A stretch of 64,000 nucleotides of DNA from Haloplanus litoreus (lineage in GTDB: Archaea > Halobacteriota > Halobacteria > Halobacteriales > Haloferacaceae): NCBI RefSeq assembly GCF_042677945.1, contig NZ_JBHUDN010000001.1; one strand, given 5' to 3'. Shown here piece after piece: positions 48,593 to 57,090 of this stretch. The notes under the pieces were generated by a model, which had not been told where the DNA came from, made no database searches, and saw only the letters and a list, made by a program, of their open reading frames with translations. A program made the position numbers and the translations under genes. Position 1 is the stretch's first letter. Each line of letters starts with the position of its first letter.

Positions 48593-50577
48593 CGTTCGAA
48601 CTCGGGGTCTTCGAGCGCCGCGAACCGTTCTCGCGCCCCCTCCGGGAGACGATGCTGTGCCGCGGCGAGATTCTCGACTACGTGGTCGGCGTCGACGCTC
48701 GCCGGGATGGGGACGACCCCCCGGCCGACGTGCCACGCGAGGATCGCTGCCGCGGGCGAGACGCCCATCTCGGCGGCGACGTCCGCGACGACCGGGTCGT
48801 CCAGCAAGCCCGGCACCGACAGCGGCGAGTGCGCGACGACCCGGATTCCCCGCTCGTGACACCACTCCACCAGGTCGGTCCGGGGGCGGTAGGGGTGACA
48901 GGCCACCTGCACGACGGACGGGGGGACGCGGGCGGCGGCGACGAGGTCGGCGAGCGTCGTCAGGTCGACGTTACAGATTCCGAGCGTCGCCGCCAACCCT
49001 CGGTCGTGGACGGCCTCCAGTTGCCGCCACGCCGATTCGAGGCTCACGTCCGCCGTCGCCCGGTCGCCATCGGCCGTTTCGGGGAAGGTGAGCGCCTCCT
49101 GTCGCTCGACTGGGAGGTCGGCCAGTCGCCGAAGCGGCCCGGTGTAGGCCCACGACTCCGGCCAGTGGAGCATGTAGCAGTCGAGTCGGTCGAGTCCCAG
49201 ATCCGCGAGCGTCGTCTCACAGGCTTCCGCGACGTGGGCGTGGTTGGTGTTCCACGCCTTGCTCGCGACGAACAGGGCCTCACGGTCGGGACTCCCCGGC
49301 GCGGCCAGAACCTCGCCGATCCGCGCCTCGTTGCCGTAGAGTTCCGCGGAATCGAGGAAGCGATACCCCGCGTCCAGCGCTCGTTCGATGGAGTCCCGTC
49401 GGTCGACGTAGGTTCCGTCGCGGTAGCGCGAACAGCCGACCCCGACCGGCGGCAGGCGAAGCGAGGCGTCCGGAGGGGTGACGACGCCGCCCGCGTCGGG
49501 TGCGTCGCTGCCACCCACGCCCCACACCACGTCCCGACCGTCGGCCGTCGCGACGCCGAACGCGTCCACCGTGACCGTCTCGCCTCGCTCTGCCGCTCGC
49601 TCGACCGCGTTGCAGACGGCGACGACGTGAGCGCCGCGGTGGGCGGTGTCGCGGGCGGGCCGTCCCCGTCGGACGCTCGCCGCGAGGCGCTCCGGGCCGG
49701 CGAGGTACGGCCGCCGCCGCGACGGGGCGGTGAGGGGGTTCGGGGTGTACCCCCGCCCCTGCCGCCCCACCGAGACGTGGCCGCCGCCGTCGCCGCCGAG
49801 GGCGCCCGCGTCGTCGAGGTACAGCGAGGCGTCGTCGCCGTGCAGTTCGAGGCTCGTGAACTCCCGACTCCGGTGGGGGGCGTAGAAACTCGCGGTGAGT
49901 CGCACCAGCGGGCCGGCCGCGAACTCGAGTGTCGCCTCGACGTGGCTGGGCCGCTCCGGCCGGCGCGCCTCCCGGTCGGGCCAGGGGTCGACGGCGTCGG
50001 CGCTTCGCACCCGCCGTACGGGACCGAACCACGACACGAGAAGGGTGAGCGGGTACACCGCGCCGTCGTACAGCGGACCGACTTGGAGGAAGGAGTCGGG
50101 GTCGTCGTGCCACTCGGTCACCCGGCCGACGTGGGCGTGGGCGTAGGCCAGGCGAACCGGGCCGAGGCGGCCGTCGTCGACGGCGCGCCGCGCGAGTCGC
50201 TGGGACTCGCCGTCCGGGTTGGTGGGTGCACAGCCGAGCGCCAGATTTCGCTCGGTAGCGAGAACGACCAGGTCCCGCGCCCGCCCGGCGTCGAGCGCGA
50301 GCGGTTTCTCGCTCCAGACGTGCCGCCCCGCCCGGAGCGCCCGTTCGGTCACCGCCGCGTGCGACGCGTGGCTCGTGAGATTCACCACCAGCGGCGCGTC
50401 CGTGGCGTCGAGCATCGCCTCGAGGTCGGTGTAGGCCGTCGCGCCCACGTCGGTCGCGAACGACGACGCCCGGCCGGACTCGAGGTCACAGGCCGCGACC
50501 GGCGAGAGCGGCGAGGTGTCGAGGGTGGCGGCGTACTTCTCGGCTACCGCGCCACACCCCACGAACGCACACTCCAT
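48589..50577 (-). CDS. Gfo/Idh/MocA oxidoreductase fused to aldo/keto reductase
   Basis: A 662-residue bifunctional enzyme. Residues 1-350 are Gfo/Idh/MocA: Rossmann start MECAFVGCGAVAEKYAA, SEKPLALDAG for the conserved Lys, and a C-terminal domain ending near 360. Residues 370-662 are an aldo/keto reductase with the tetrad: Asp and Tyr in FLDSAELYGNE, Lys in VASKAWN, His in YMLHWPE. One chain thus carries two NAD(P)-dependent redox activities, likely sequential on a sugar-like or polyol substrate. ATG 50577 starts the cluster; the downstream gene overlaps by 4 bp. Confidence 0.88.
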   Translation of the reverse strand: MECAFVGCGAVAEKYAATLDTSPLSPVAACDLESGRASSFATDVGATAYTDLEAMLDATDAPLVVNLTSHASHAAVTERALRAGRHVWSEKPLALDAGRARDLVVLATERNLALGCAPTNPDGESQRLARRAVDDGRLGPVRLAYAHAHVGRVTEWHDDPDSFLQVGPLYDGAVYPLTLLVSWFGPVRRVRSADAVDPWPDREARRPERPSHVEATLEFAAGPLVRLTASFYAPHRSREFTSLELHGDDASLYLDDAGALGGDGGGHVSVGRQGRGYTPNPLTAPSRRRPYLAGPERLAASVRRGRPARDTAHRGAHVVAVCNAVERAAERGETVTVDAFGVATADGRDVVWGVGGSDAPDAGGVVTPPDASLRLPPVGVGCSRYRDGTYVDRRDSIERALDAGYRFLDSAELYGNEARIGEVLAAPGSPDREALFVASKAWNTNHAHVAEACETTLADLGLDRLDCYMLHWPESWAYTGPLRRLADLPVERQEALTFPETADGDRATADVSLESAWRQLEAVHDRGLAATLGICNVDLTTLADLVAAARVPPSVVQVACHPYRPRTDLVEWCHERGIRVVAHSPLSVPGLLDDPVVADVAAEMGVSPAAAILAWHVGRGVVPIPASVDADHVVENLAAAQHRLPEGARERFAALEDPEFER

Positions 50578-50648
50578 ACCCGTCGGCGGGCGGCGGTCGT
50601 GAAAAGCCTCCCGCCCGGACTTAAGACGGTCCGCGCCGCAGGACCGGC

Positions 50649-51767
50649 ATGGCGCGGGTGGCGGTCCTCCACAACACGCTCGACGGGCGCGGCGGCGCCG
50701 ACGCCGTCTGCCTGCACGTCTGCGAGGCGCTCCAGTCCGTCCACGACGTGACGCTGTTTACCCTCTCACGGTCGTCGCTCACCGACCTGAACCGTCTGTT
50801 CGACACCGATGCGCGGGTTCCGGTCCACCGGCCGCCGGGAACCGACCTCGTCTGTCGGACGTTCGACGCCCTCCCCGACCGTCTCGGCCCGCAACTCGCC
50901 CCCCGGAGCGTCCTGCTCGACCGGGCCTTCGCCCGGCACGCGGACCGCTTCGACGCCGCCGTCAGCACCGCCAACGAGTTCTCCCTGTCGCTCCCGTCGG
51001 TCCAGTACGTCCACTTTCCGCAGTTCAACCGGCGGTCGGTCCCGGCCGCGTCGTCCGGGTGGTTCGACCCGCTGTGGAGTCGGCTGGCCGGCCTCGGCGA
51101 CGGACGTCTCCCGTCCGACACCCGCCTCCTCGCCAACTCGGCGTGGACGGCCGACGCCGTCGAGGCGGCCTACGGCCGGCGGCCGACGGTGTCGCACCCG
51201 CCGGTCGATCCGCCGCCGAACCCGCGGCCGTGGGCGGAGCGCGAGGACGGCGTCGTCGTCGTCGGTCGGCTGGCGCCGGATAAGCGACCGCTGCGGGCGA
51301 TCCGAATCGTCGACGGCGTTCGCGCCCGGGGACACGACCTGCACCTGCACCTGGTCGGCTCGTCGTCGTCCATCTACGCCGACTACGCGCGGCGGGTGGC
51401 CGCGGCGGCGGCCGACCGGCCGTACGTCCACCTCGACCGCGACGCGCCCCACTCGCGGATCGAGACGCTGCTCGAAACCCACCGCTACGGGCTCAACTGC
51501 AAACCCGAGGAACACTTCGGCATGGCCGTCGCGGAGTACGTCGCGGCGGGTATGGTGGCGTTCGCCCCGGACGCGGGCGGCCAGCGGGAAGTGCTAGCGA
51601 ACCGCAGTGATCGTCTGTTCGACTCGACCACCGAGGCCGTTTCGACCGTCGCCGCGGCCGTCGAGGGGGGCGCCCGGCCGTCGCTCCCGCGTGACCGGTA
51701 CACGAGCGACCGGTTTCACGACGCCATCCGGGGACACGTCGCGTCGGTGTTGGACGCCCCGGCGTGA
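50649..51767 (+). CDS. Glycosyltransferase family 4-type (GT-B)
   Basis: A 372-residue GT-B enzyme. N-terminal LHNTLDGRGGADAVCLHVCEAL, the central VVVVGRLAPDKRPLRAI that starts the nucleotide-sugar half (about 215-230), and the C-terminal KPEEHFGMAVAEYVAAG motif (EX7E) are typical of GT4. It is divergent from the oxidoreductase fusion with only 71 bp between starts, so it probably belongs to the same cluster. Donor and acceptor unknown. Confidence 0.85.
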   Translation: MARVAVLHNTLDGRGGADAVCLHVCEALQSVHDVTLFTLSRSSLTDLNRLFDTDARVPVHRPPGTDLVCRTFDALPDRLGPQLAPRSVLLDRAFARHADRFDAAVSTANEFSLSLPSVQYVHFPQFNRRSVPAASSGWFDPLWSRLAGLGDGRLPSDTRLLANSAWTADAVEAAYGRRPTVSHPPVDPPPNPRPWAEREDGVVVVGRLAPDKRPLRAIRIVDGVRARGHDLHLHLVGSSSSIYADYARRVAAAAADRPYVHLDRDAPHSRIETLLETHRYGLNCKPEEHFGMAVAEYVAAGMVAFAPDAGGQREVLANRSDRLFDSTTEAVSTVAAAVEGGARPSLPRDRYTSDRFHDAIRGHVASVLDAPA

Positions 51768-51837
51768 CGCCGGCCGACACACCGATGGCTCCCGCGTCGG
51801 GCATCGACGTGTGAAGAGAAGAAGTGGTCGTCGCGAA

Positions 51838-52002
51838 TCAGTTCCGCTCCGCGCCGTCGCGGGTCTCGCTCAGATGTTCCCAGATTTCCGTACAGCCCGC
51901 TCCGGCCTCGACGTCGGAGAGGTGATTTCGCTTCTCGGCGTCGTCGTCTCGTTCGGCGTCGACGTCCGCCGATTCCATCACAGCCTCGCTTTGCTCGGTC
52001 AT
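51838..52002 (-). CDS. Small acidic protein with GAGCTEIWEHLSE motif
   Basis: A 54-residue protein, MTEQSEAVMESADV... with the conserved end DVEAGAGCTEIWEHLSETRD. I recognise this C-terminal motif from many haloarchaeal small proteins. It is acidic with a single cysteine and an aromatic helix. Start ATG 52002 is clear. Function unknown; the motif could be a protein-interaction tag. It stands alone on the minus strand; 52003-52228 upstream contains no certain gene. Confidence 0.7.
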   Translation of the reverse strand: MTEQSEAVMESADVDAERDDDAEKRNHLSDVEAGAGCTEIWEHLSETRDGAERN

Positions 52003-52228
52003 CGAGAGTTCGTAGGCCTCACGTCCTCATAAGGGCGTGCTCGGGCGTAATCGCTACCCGTTCTCCCGCCTGGAGGCGTTCTTTTCCGGTACCCACGACG
52101 GGTGTTCGGGCGGTCATCGCGCCGCAGTCGGGCGATTTCACGCAACCTCTCCCGAATTTCGCGCGTGACGACCGGCAATCGTCGCTGACGCCGACGGCCT
52201 TACCGCCCTCGGGGGCCAAGCGGGCACC

Positions 52229-52564
52229 ATGACGACAGCGGTGCACCAGCTCGACGACGGGGCCTGGGTCAGCGTCAACGACTCCCGCGAGGTGAACGTC
52301 AGCGACCTCTGGCGGCTCGCTCGCCACGACTTCTGCCCGTGTCGGCTCGCGGACTTCCTCGCCGAGGGGTTCGTGGAGGTGGGTGCCGACGGCGCTGCCG
52401 TGGAGGCACGCGTCGCCGGCCAGTGCATCCAGTGTGGGTCGAGCGGGGTCACCGACTGGCTCACCCTCGGCCACGTCGACGCCGAGACGGCCGAATTCCG
52501 TCCCGTCGTCCCCGCGAGCGTCCACGTCCCCGGCCGCCGCCGCCGACTGGCGACGCCCCCCTGA
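52229..52564 (+). CDS. Small zinc-binding-like conserved protein
   Basis: A 111-residue protein, MTTAVHQLDDGAWVSVND..., with two cysteine pairs, CPC (residues 37-39) and CIQC (66-69), that could form a zinc site. It ends in a basic tail GRRRRLATPP. It is likely haloarchaea-specific. It sits 111 bp before the nitrite reductase operon on the same strand but probably has a separate promoter. Confidence 0.65.
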   Translation: MTTAVHQLDDGAWVSVNDSREVNVSDLWRLARHDFCPCRLADFLAEGFVEVGADGAAVEARVAGQCIQCGSSGVTDWLTLGHVDAETAEFRPVVPASVHVPGRRRRLATPP

Positions 52565-52675
52565 GCCGCGCCCGCCCAGCTCGCATATAGCGGCAATTCT
52601 TTCTCACTCCCCGGAGAGCCGGGGAAGGTTGACGACGTGCCCGACCGTATATGGTCGCGTCCACTCTAGCCCTGC

Positions 52676-54451
52676 ATGCCGACCAAGGTCGAGCGCTGGA
52701 AAGACGAAACCTACGGGGTGGAGATCCGGGAGCATCTCCTCAGATTTGCGGAGGAGGGCTGGGATGCCATCCCGGAGGACGAACACGACGCGTGGTTCGA
52801 GCGGTTCAAATGGTGGGGGCTGTACCACCAGCGGAAAGGGCAGGAGAGCTACTTCATGATGCGCATCGGGACGCCGATGGGCCGGATGACGCCCGAACAG
52901 CTCCGGACCGTCGGTGAGGTGGCCCGGGAGTACGCCACCGGTCCGGTCGACAACCCCGAGTTCGGCGAGGCCTACGCCGACTTCACGACACGACAGTCGA
53001 TCCAGCTTCACTGGATCAAAGTCGAGGACATCGTCGACATCTGGGACGAACTCGAAGCCGTGGGGCTGTCGACGATTCAGGCCTGCGGTGACTCCTGGCG
53101 CAACATCGTCGGCTCCCCCGTCGCCGGCCGCGACGCCGAGGAACTCGTCGACGTCTGGCCCATCGTCCAGGACCTCCACGAGCGGTTCAAGGGCAACGAC
53201 CTCTACTCCAACCTGCCCCGGAAGTGGAAGGTGGCCGTGACCGGCGACCGACGCGGCGCCGGTCAGGGCGACATCAACGACCTGGCCTTCGAACCCGCGG
53301 TCAAGGAGATGGCGGGCGAGGAAGTCGTCGGCTTCAACGTCAACGTCGGCGGTGGCCTCGCCCGCAAGGAACCCCGGTTCGCTCGCGACATCGACGTCTT
53401 CTGCCGCCCCGAGAACGCGGCCGAGGTGGCCGCCGGCCTCTCCGCGCTCTTTCGCGACTACGGTGACCGCGAGGACCGCTTCAACGCCCGTCTCAAGTTT
53501 CTCGTCGACGAGTGGGGCCCCGAGAAGGTCCGCGCGGTCCTCCAAGAGGAGTACGTCGACTACGAACTCCCGACCGCCGGCGAGGGGCTTCGCGACGAGT
53601 ACGACTACAACGCCGGCCGTTCGGACGCCCCCGGCGACTACATCGGCGTCCACGACCAGTCCGACGGCCAGAACTTCGTCGGGCTGTCCGTCCTCGTCGG
53701 CCGCATGGCCGCCGCCGACGTGATCGAACTCGCCGACCTGGCCGAGGCGTACGGCTCCGAGATGATCGGCCTGACCCAGCGCCAGAACGTCATCGTCGGC
53801 GACGTCGCCGACGAGGACCTGGACGACTTCCTCGCCGAGGACCTGCTGGAGGAACACTCGCCGGACCCCCACCCGTTCATGCGCGGCTCCATCGCGTGTA
53901 CGGGCACGGAGTACTGCTCGCTGTCCATCGTCGAGACCAAAAACCGGATGGTCCGGTACGGGCGCTGGCTCCGCGACAACGTGCCCGTTCCCGAGGGCGT
54001 CGAGGACTTCCACATCCACCTCTCGGGCTGTACCGCCTCGTGTGCTCAGCCACAGATCGCCGACATCAGCCTGCGCGGCATGAAGACGCGCAAGGACGGC
54101 GACGCCGTGGAGGCGTTCGACGTGGGCCTGGGCGGCGGCCTCGGCGAGAACCCGCAGTTCGCCGACTGGGTGACGATGCGCGTCCCCGCCGACGAGGTGC
54201 CGGGCTACATCGCCAACCTGCTCGACACCTTCGAGACGGAGCGCGCGGGCACCGAGTCCTTCCGCGAGTTCGTCGCCGACAAGGACGAGGAGGAACTCGC
54301 CGCCCTCGCCGACGCCGAGGAGACGAGCTACGAGGACCCCTACCTCGGGAACACGAAGATGACCTGGTACCCGTACGCCGAGGACACCGACATGAGCGCC
54401 TCGCCCGCGCCGACGGACGGCCGCGGGGAACCGCTCCAGTCGGACGATTGA
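52676..54451 (+). CDS. nirA: Ferredoxin-dependent assimilatory nitrite reductase (NirA)
   Basis: A 591-residue siroheme- and 4Fe-4S-containing reductase that takes six electrons from ferredoxin to make ammonia from nitrite. Two ferrodoxin-like/nir halves are visible; the cluster ligands are in ACTGTEYCSL and SGCTASCAQPQ (about residues 412 and 450). The N-terminal half contains TTRQSIQLHWIKVED. Sulfite reductases share this fold, but the length and the following siroheme genes favour nitrite. ATG 52676 is the family-like start. First gene of a six-gene operon. Confidence 0.88.
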   Translation: MPTKVERWKDETYGVEIREHLLRFAEEGWDAIPEDEHDAWFERFKWWGLYHQRKGQESYFMMRIGTPMGRMTPEQLRTVGEVAREYATGPVDNPEFGEAYADFTTRQSIQLHWIKVEDIVDIWDELEAVGLSTIQACGDSWRNIVGSPVAGRDAEELVDVWPIVQDLHERFKGNDLYSNLPRKWKVAVTGDRRGAGQGDINDLAFEPAVKEMAGEEVVGFNVNVGGGLARKEPRFARDIDVFCRPENAAEVAAGLSALFRDYGDREDRFNARLKFLVDEWGPEKVRAVLQEEYVDYELPTAGEGLRDEYDYNAGRSDAPGDYIGVHDQSDGQNFVGLSVLVGRMAAADVIELADLAEAYGSEMIGLTQRQNVIVGDVADEDLDDFLAEDLLEEHSPDPHPFMRGSIACTGTEYCSLSIVETKNRMVRYGRWLRDNVPVPEGVEDFHIHLSGCTASCAQPQIADISLRGMKTRKDGDAVEAFDVGLGGGLGENPQFADWVTMRVPADEVPGYIANLLDTFETERAGTESFREFVADKDEEELAALADAEETSYEDPYLGNTKMTWYPYAEDTDMSASPAPTDGRGEPLQSDD

Positions 54452-54452
54452 G

Positions 54453-54734
54453 ATGGCCGACCGCGTGCTCAGGGTCAACGCCTTCACGACGTTCGACCTG
54501 CTCGACGCGAGCGTCGAGGGCCACGGGTTCGAGGAGGAGGCCTTCGCCACGCTCAACGTGCGGACGGCCCGCAACGCGCCCGCGGACGTCTCGCTCGAAC
54601 TCGAACTCGACAACACCCAACTCGACTCGGTGCCGCCCCACGCCGACCGCGTGACGCTCTCGGCCGACGAGGCGCGAACGCTCGCGGCCGAACTCCGGCA
54701 GGCGGCGGACCGCGTCGACGAGGCCCAGGGATGA
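54453..54734 (+). CDS. DUF6360-like small protein in the nitrite reductase operon
   Basis: A 93-residue acidic protein, MADRVLRVNAFTTFDLLDASVEG..., with no cysteine or membrane segment. It lies one base after the nirA stop and overlaps cbiX by 4 bp, so it is firmly in this operon. I recall the haloarchaeal DUF6360 for this type, tentatively. A role in assembly or regulation of nitrite reductase is inferred from position only. Confidence 0.65.
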   Translation: MADRVLRVNAFTTFDLLDASVEGHGFEEEAFATLNVRTARNAPADVSLELELDNTQLDSVPPHADRVTLSADEARTLAAELRQAADRVDEAQG

Positions 54735-56254
54735 CCGACCAGGCGCTGATCGTCGCGGCCCACGGCTCCCACCGGAACCCCGACTCCGCGACGCCGACCT
54801 ACGCCCACGCGGACGCCATCCGCGAGCGCGGCCCTTTCGAACAGGTGCGCGAGGCATTCTGGAAGGAGTCGCCGTCCTTCCGGGCGGCCGTGCGGACGGT
54901 GGACGCCGACGTGGCCTACGTCGTCCCGCTGTTCGTGAGCCAGGGCTACTTCGTCGATCGGGTGCTCCCCCGGGAGTTCGGCCTCGGCGTCGCCGACGTG
55001 ACGGGGACCGACCACGAACCCGACGTCGTCTACACCGACCCCGTCGGCACTCACCCCGCCATGACCGAGGTGGTCGCCGAACGCGCCCGTCGCTACCTCG
55101 ACGACGACGTCGCCGAGGCCGAGACGGCGCTCGCGGTGATCGGTCACGGCACCGAGCGCAACCCCAACAGCGCCGACGCCATCTACGACCACGTCGAGGC
55201 TCTCCGCGAGACCACCGCGTTCGCGGAGGTCGGCGCCCTGTTCATGGACGAGGCGCCGTACGTCGACGACGTCCTCGACCGATTCGACGCCGCCGACGTC
55301 GCGGTCGTTCCGCTGTTCATCGCCGACGGGTTCCACACCCAGGACGAGATTCCGGAACTCCTCGGCATCACCGACGACCCCCGTGCCGGCTACCCCGTCC
55401 CCGGAACGGTCGAGGGGCGTCGCATCTGGTACACCTCGGCGGTGGGCACCGACCCGCTCATGCCCGAGGTGCTCCTCGAACGCGCGGCCGACGCCGGCGC
55501 CGACGTGAACCGGGACGCCGGACGCGAGACGCCCGTCCGTCCCGACGCGGCCGACGACTTCCTGTCGTGGCTCGACGCGGCGCCCGCGGACGGCGACCGG
55601 CGGGCCCGCGAGTGGGGCGACCTCCTCGTCGCCGTCGACGGCGAGGGAGGCTACGAACTTCGCCACCGCGCCGACCGCGGGAGTCGACGGACGACCCTCG
55701 ACGACCGCGACCCCGCTACAGCCCGCGGGTTCGTCCGTCGCGACGACGACGGCCGCTATCGCCCCTTCGCCGGCGAGCGCTCGCTCCCGACGGGGTGGGT
55801 GGTGGCCGGACTGGACGACCGGGCGCTCCTGCGCGCCGTCGCCGCGGTGTATCCCGCCGCAGTCGAGGAGTGGGCCGACGACGCTTCCTCGGTCCCCTAC
55901 CGCGAGGTGGCCGCCAGACAGACGGGCATCTACGAGCGCATCTCGACCCTCTCCCGCGAGGAACTGATCGACGTGACCGGGGCCGTCTGTGGCAACTGTG
56001 CCAAGCGACGCGAGTGGGACGAGACGGGCGACGACACCCTGCCAGTCGACCGGGGCGAGGGGACACTCCCCTGCCGCGAGCCGTGTTCGTTCCTCGTCGC
56101 CGCGGCCCGCGAGGTGCTGGTCGACGAACCGCCGGACGAACAGCCACCAGAACAGCCAGCCGCCGACGTGCCGCCGGGTGACCTGACCGATCCGGCCAAC
56201 CGTTACCGGGTCCGCTACCGGCGGGCACGCGGCACTCCACCTACTCACCGATGA
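54731..56254 (+). CDS. cbiX: Sirohydrochlorin chelatase (CbiX) fused to DR2241-type domain
   Basis: A 507-residue protein. Residues 1-265 contain two CbiX half-domains, each starting with a His-containing metal motif (IVAAHGSHRNPDS and VIGHGTERNPNS), which insert iron or cobalt into sirohydrochlorin. The C-terminal part (about 275-507) is a DR2241-like domain with a cysteine set CGNC...CREPC that could hold a 4Fe-4S cluster. In this operon the task is siroheme formation for NirA. It overlaps cobA by 4 bp. Confidence 0.87.
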   Translation: MTDQALIVAAHGSHRNPDSATPTYAHADAIRERGPFEQVREAFWKESPSFRAAVRTVDADVAYVVPLFVSQGYFVDRVLPREFGLGVADVTGTDHEPDVVYTDPVGTHPAMTEVVAERARRYLDDDVAEAETALAVIGHGTERNPNSADAIYDHVEALRETTAFAEVGALFMDEAPYVDDVLDRFDAADVAVVPLFIADGFHTQDEIPELLGITDDPRAGYPVPGTVEGRRIWYTSAVGTDPLMPEVLLERAADAGADVNRDAGRETPVRPDAADDFLSWLDAAPADGDRRAREWGDLLVAVDGEGGYELRHRADRGSRRTTLDDRDPATARGFVRRDDDGRYRPFAGERSLPTGWVVAGLDDRALLRAVAAVYPAAVEEWADDASSVPYREVAARQTGIYERISTLSREELIDVTGAVCGNCAKRREWDETGDDTLPVDRGEGTLPCREPCSFLVAAAREVLVDEPPDEQPPEQPAADVPPGDLTDPANRYRVRYRRARGTPPTHR

Positions 56255-57090
56255 ACACTACGACGACCGGAACGGTGTATCTCGTCGGCGCCGGCCCGGG
56301 TGATCCCGAACTCATGACGGTGAAAGCCCGGCGCCTGCTCGACGAGGCCGACGTCGTCCTCCACGACTCGCTCGTGGGCGACGGCGTGATCGAATCGATT
56401 CCCGACCCGGCGCGGGTCGAGCACGTCGGCAAGCGCGCCGACGGCGAGCGCACGCCGCAGGCCGAGATCAACGACCGCCTCGTCCGCGAGGCGACGGCCG
56501 GCCACGACGTGGTCCGGCTGAAGGGCGGCGATCCGACCATCTTCGCCCGCGGCGGTGAGGAGGCCGAACACCTCTCGCGTCACGGCGTCGCCTTCGAGGT
56601 GGTGCCGGGTATCACGAGCGCCATCGCCGCGCCGGGCGTCGCCGGCATCCCGGCGACACACCGCGACCACGCCTCGACGCTCGCGATGGTTACGGGACAC
56701 GAGGACCCGAGCAAGGCCGACAGCGCCCTCGATTGGGATGCTCTGTCGCGTCTCGTCGCCGCCGGCGGGACGCTGGTGATCCTGATGGGCGTGGGCCGCC
56801 TGCCCGACAACGTCGCCGCACTCCGCGAGGGCGCCGTCGGCGCCGACACGCCCGTCGCGATGGTCGAACGCGCCACGCTCCCCGACGAACGGGTCGTGAT
56901 GGGGACGCTCGACACCATCGTCTCCCGAGCCGACGAGGCGGCCGTCGAACCACCCGCCGTGACCGTCGTCGGCGACGTCGTCGGCGTCCGCGAGACGGTC
57001 GCTCACTGCCTCGGCGGCAGCGACGCCCTGGCCGACGCCCCCGTCGCGTCGGCGCCCGAGGGCATCGTGGAGGTGACCGACAGTGACTGA
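56251..57090 (+). CDS. cobA: Uroporphyrinogen-III C-methyltransferase
   Basis: A 279-residue SUMT that methylates uroporphyrinogen III to precorrin-2, using SAM. The N-terminal motif YLVGAGPGDPELMTVKA, RLKGGDPTIFARGGEEAEH and VVPGITSAIAAPGVAGIP are complete. ATG 56251 overlaps the cbiX stop (ATGA) and its own stop overlaps the TrpD2-like gene by 8 bp. Feeds the siroheme branch together with the precorrin-2 dehydrogenase at 58480. Confidence 0.92.
   Translation: MNTTTTGTVYLVGAGPGDPELMTVKARRLLDEADVVLHDSLVGDGVIESIPDPARVEHVGKRADGERTPQAEINDRLVREATAGHDVVRLKGGDPTIFARGGEEAEHLSRHGVAFEVVPGITSAIAAPGVAGIPATHRDHASTLAMVTGHEDPSKADSALDWDALSRLVAAGGTLVILMGVGRLPDNVAALREGAVGADTPVAMVERATLPDERVVMGTLDTIVSRADEAAVEPPAVTVVGDVVGVRETVAHCLGGSDALADAPVASAPEGIVEVTDSD

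Noticed and set aside
52019..52117. A 32-codon minus-strand ORF upstream of the 54-aa protein
   Set aside because: No promoter, no Shine-Dalgarno and no recognisable pattern; could be the untranslated leader of the 54-aa gene.
52604..56248. A 1214-codon open frame on the minus strand
   Set aside because: It is fully antisense to nirA, the DUF6360-like gene and cbiX, all with clear motifs. Long antisense frames are expected at this GC content.
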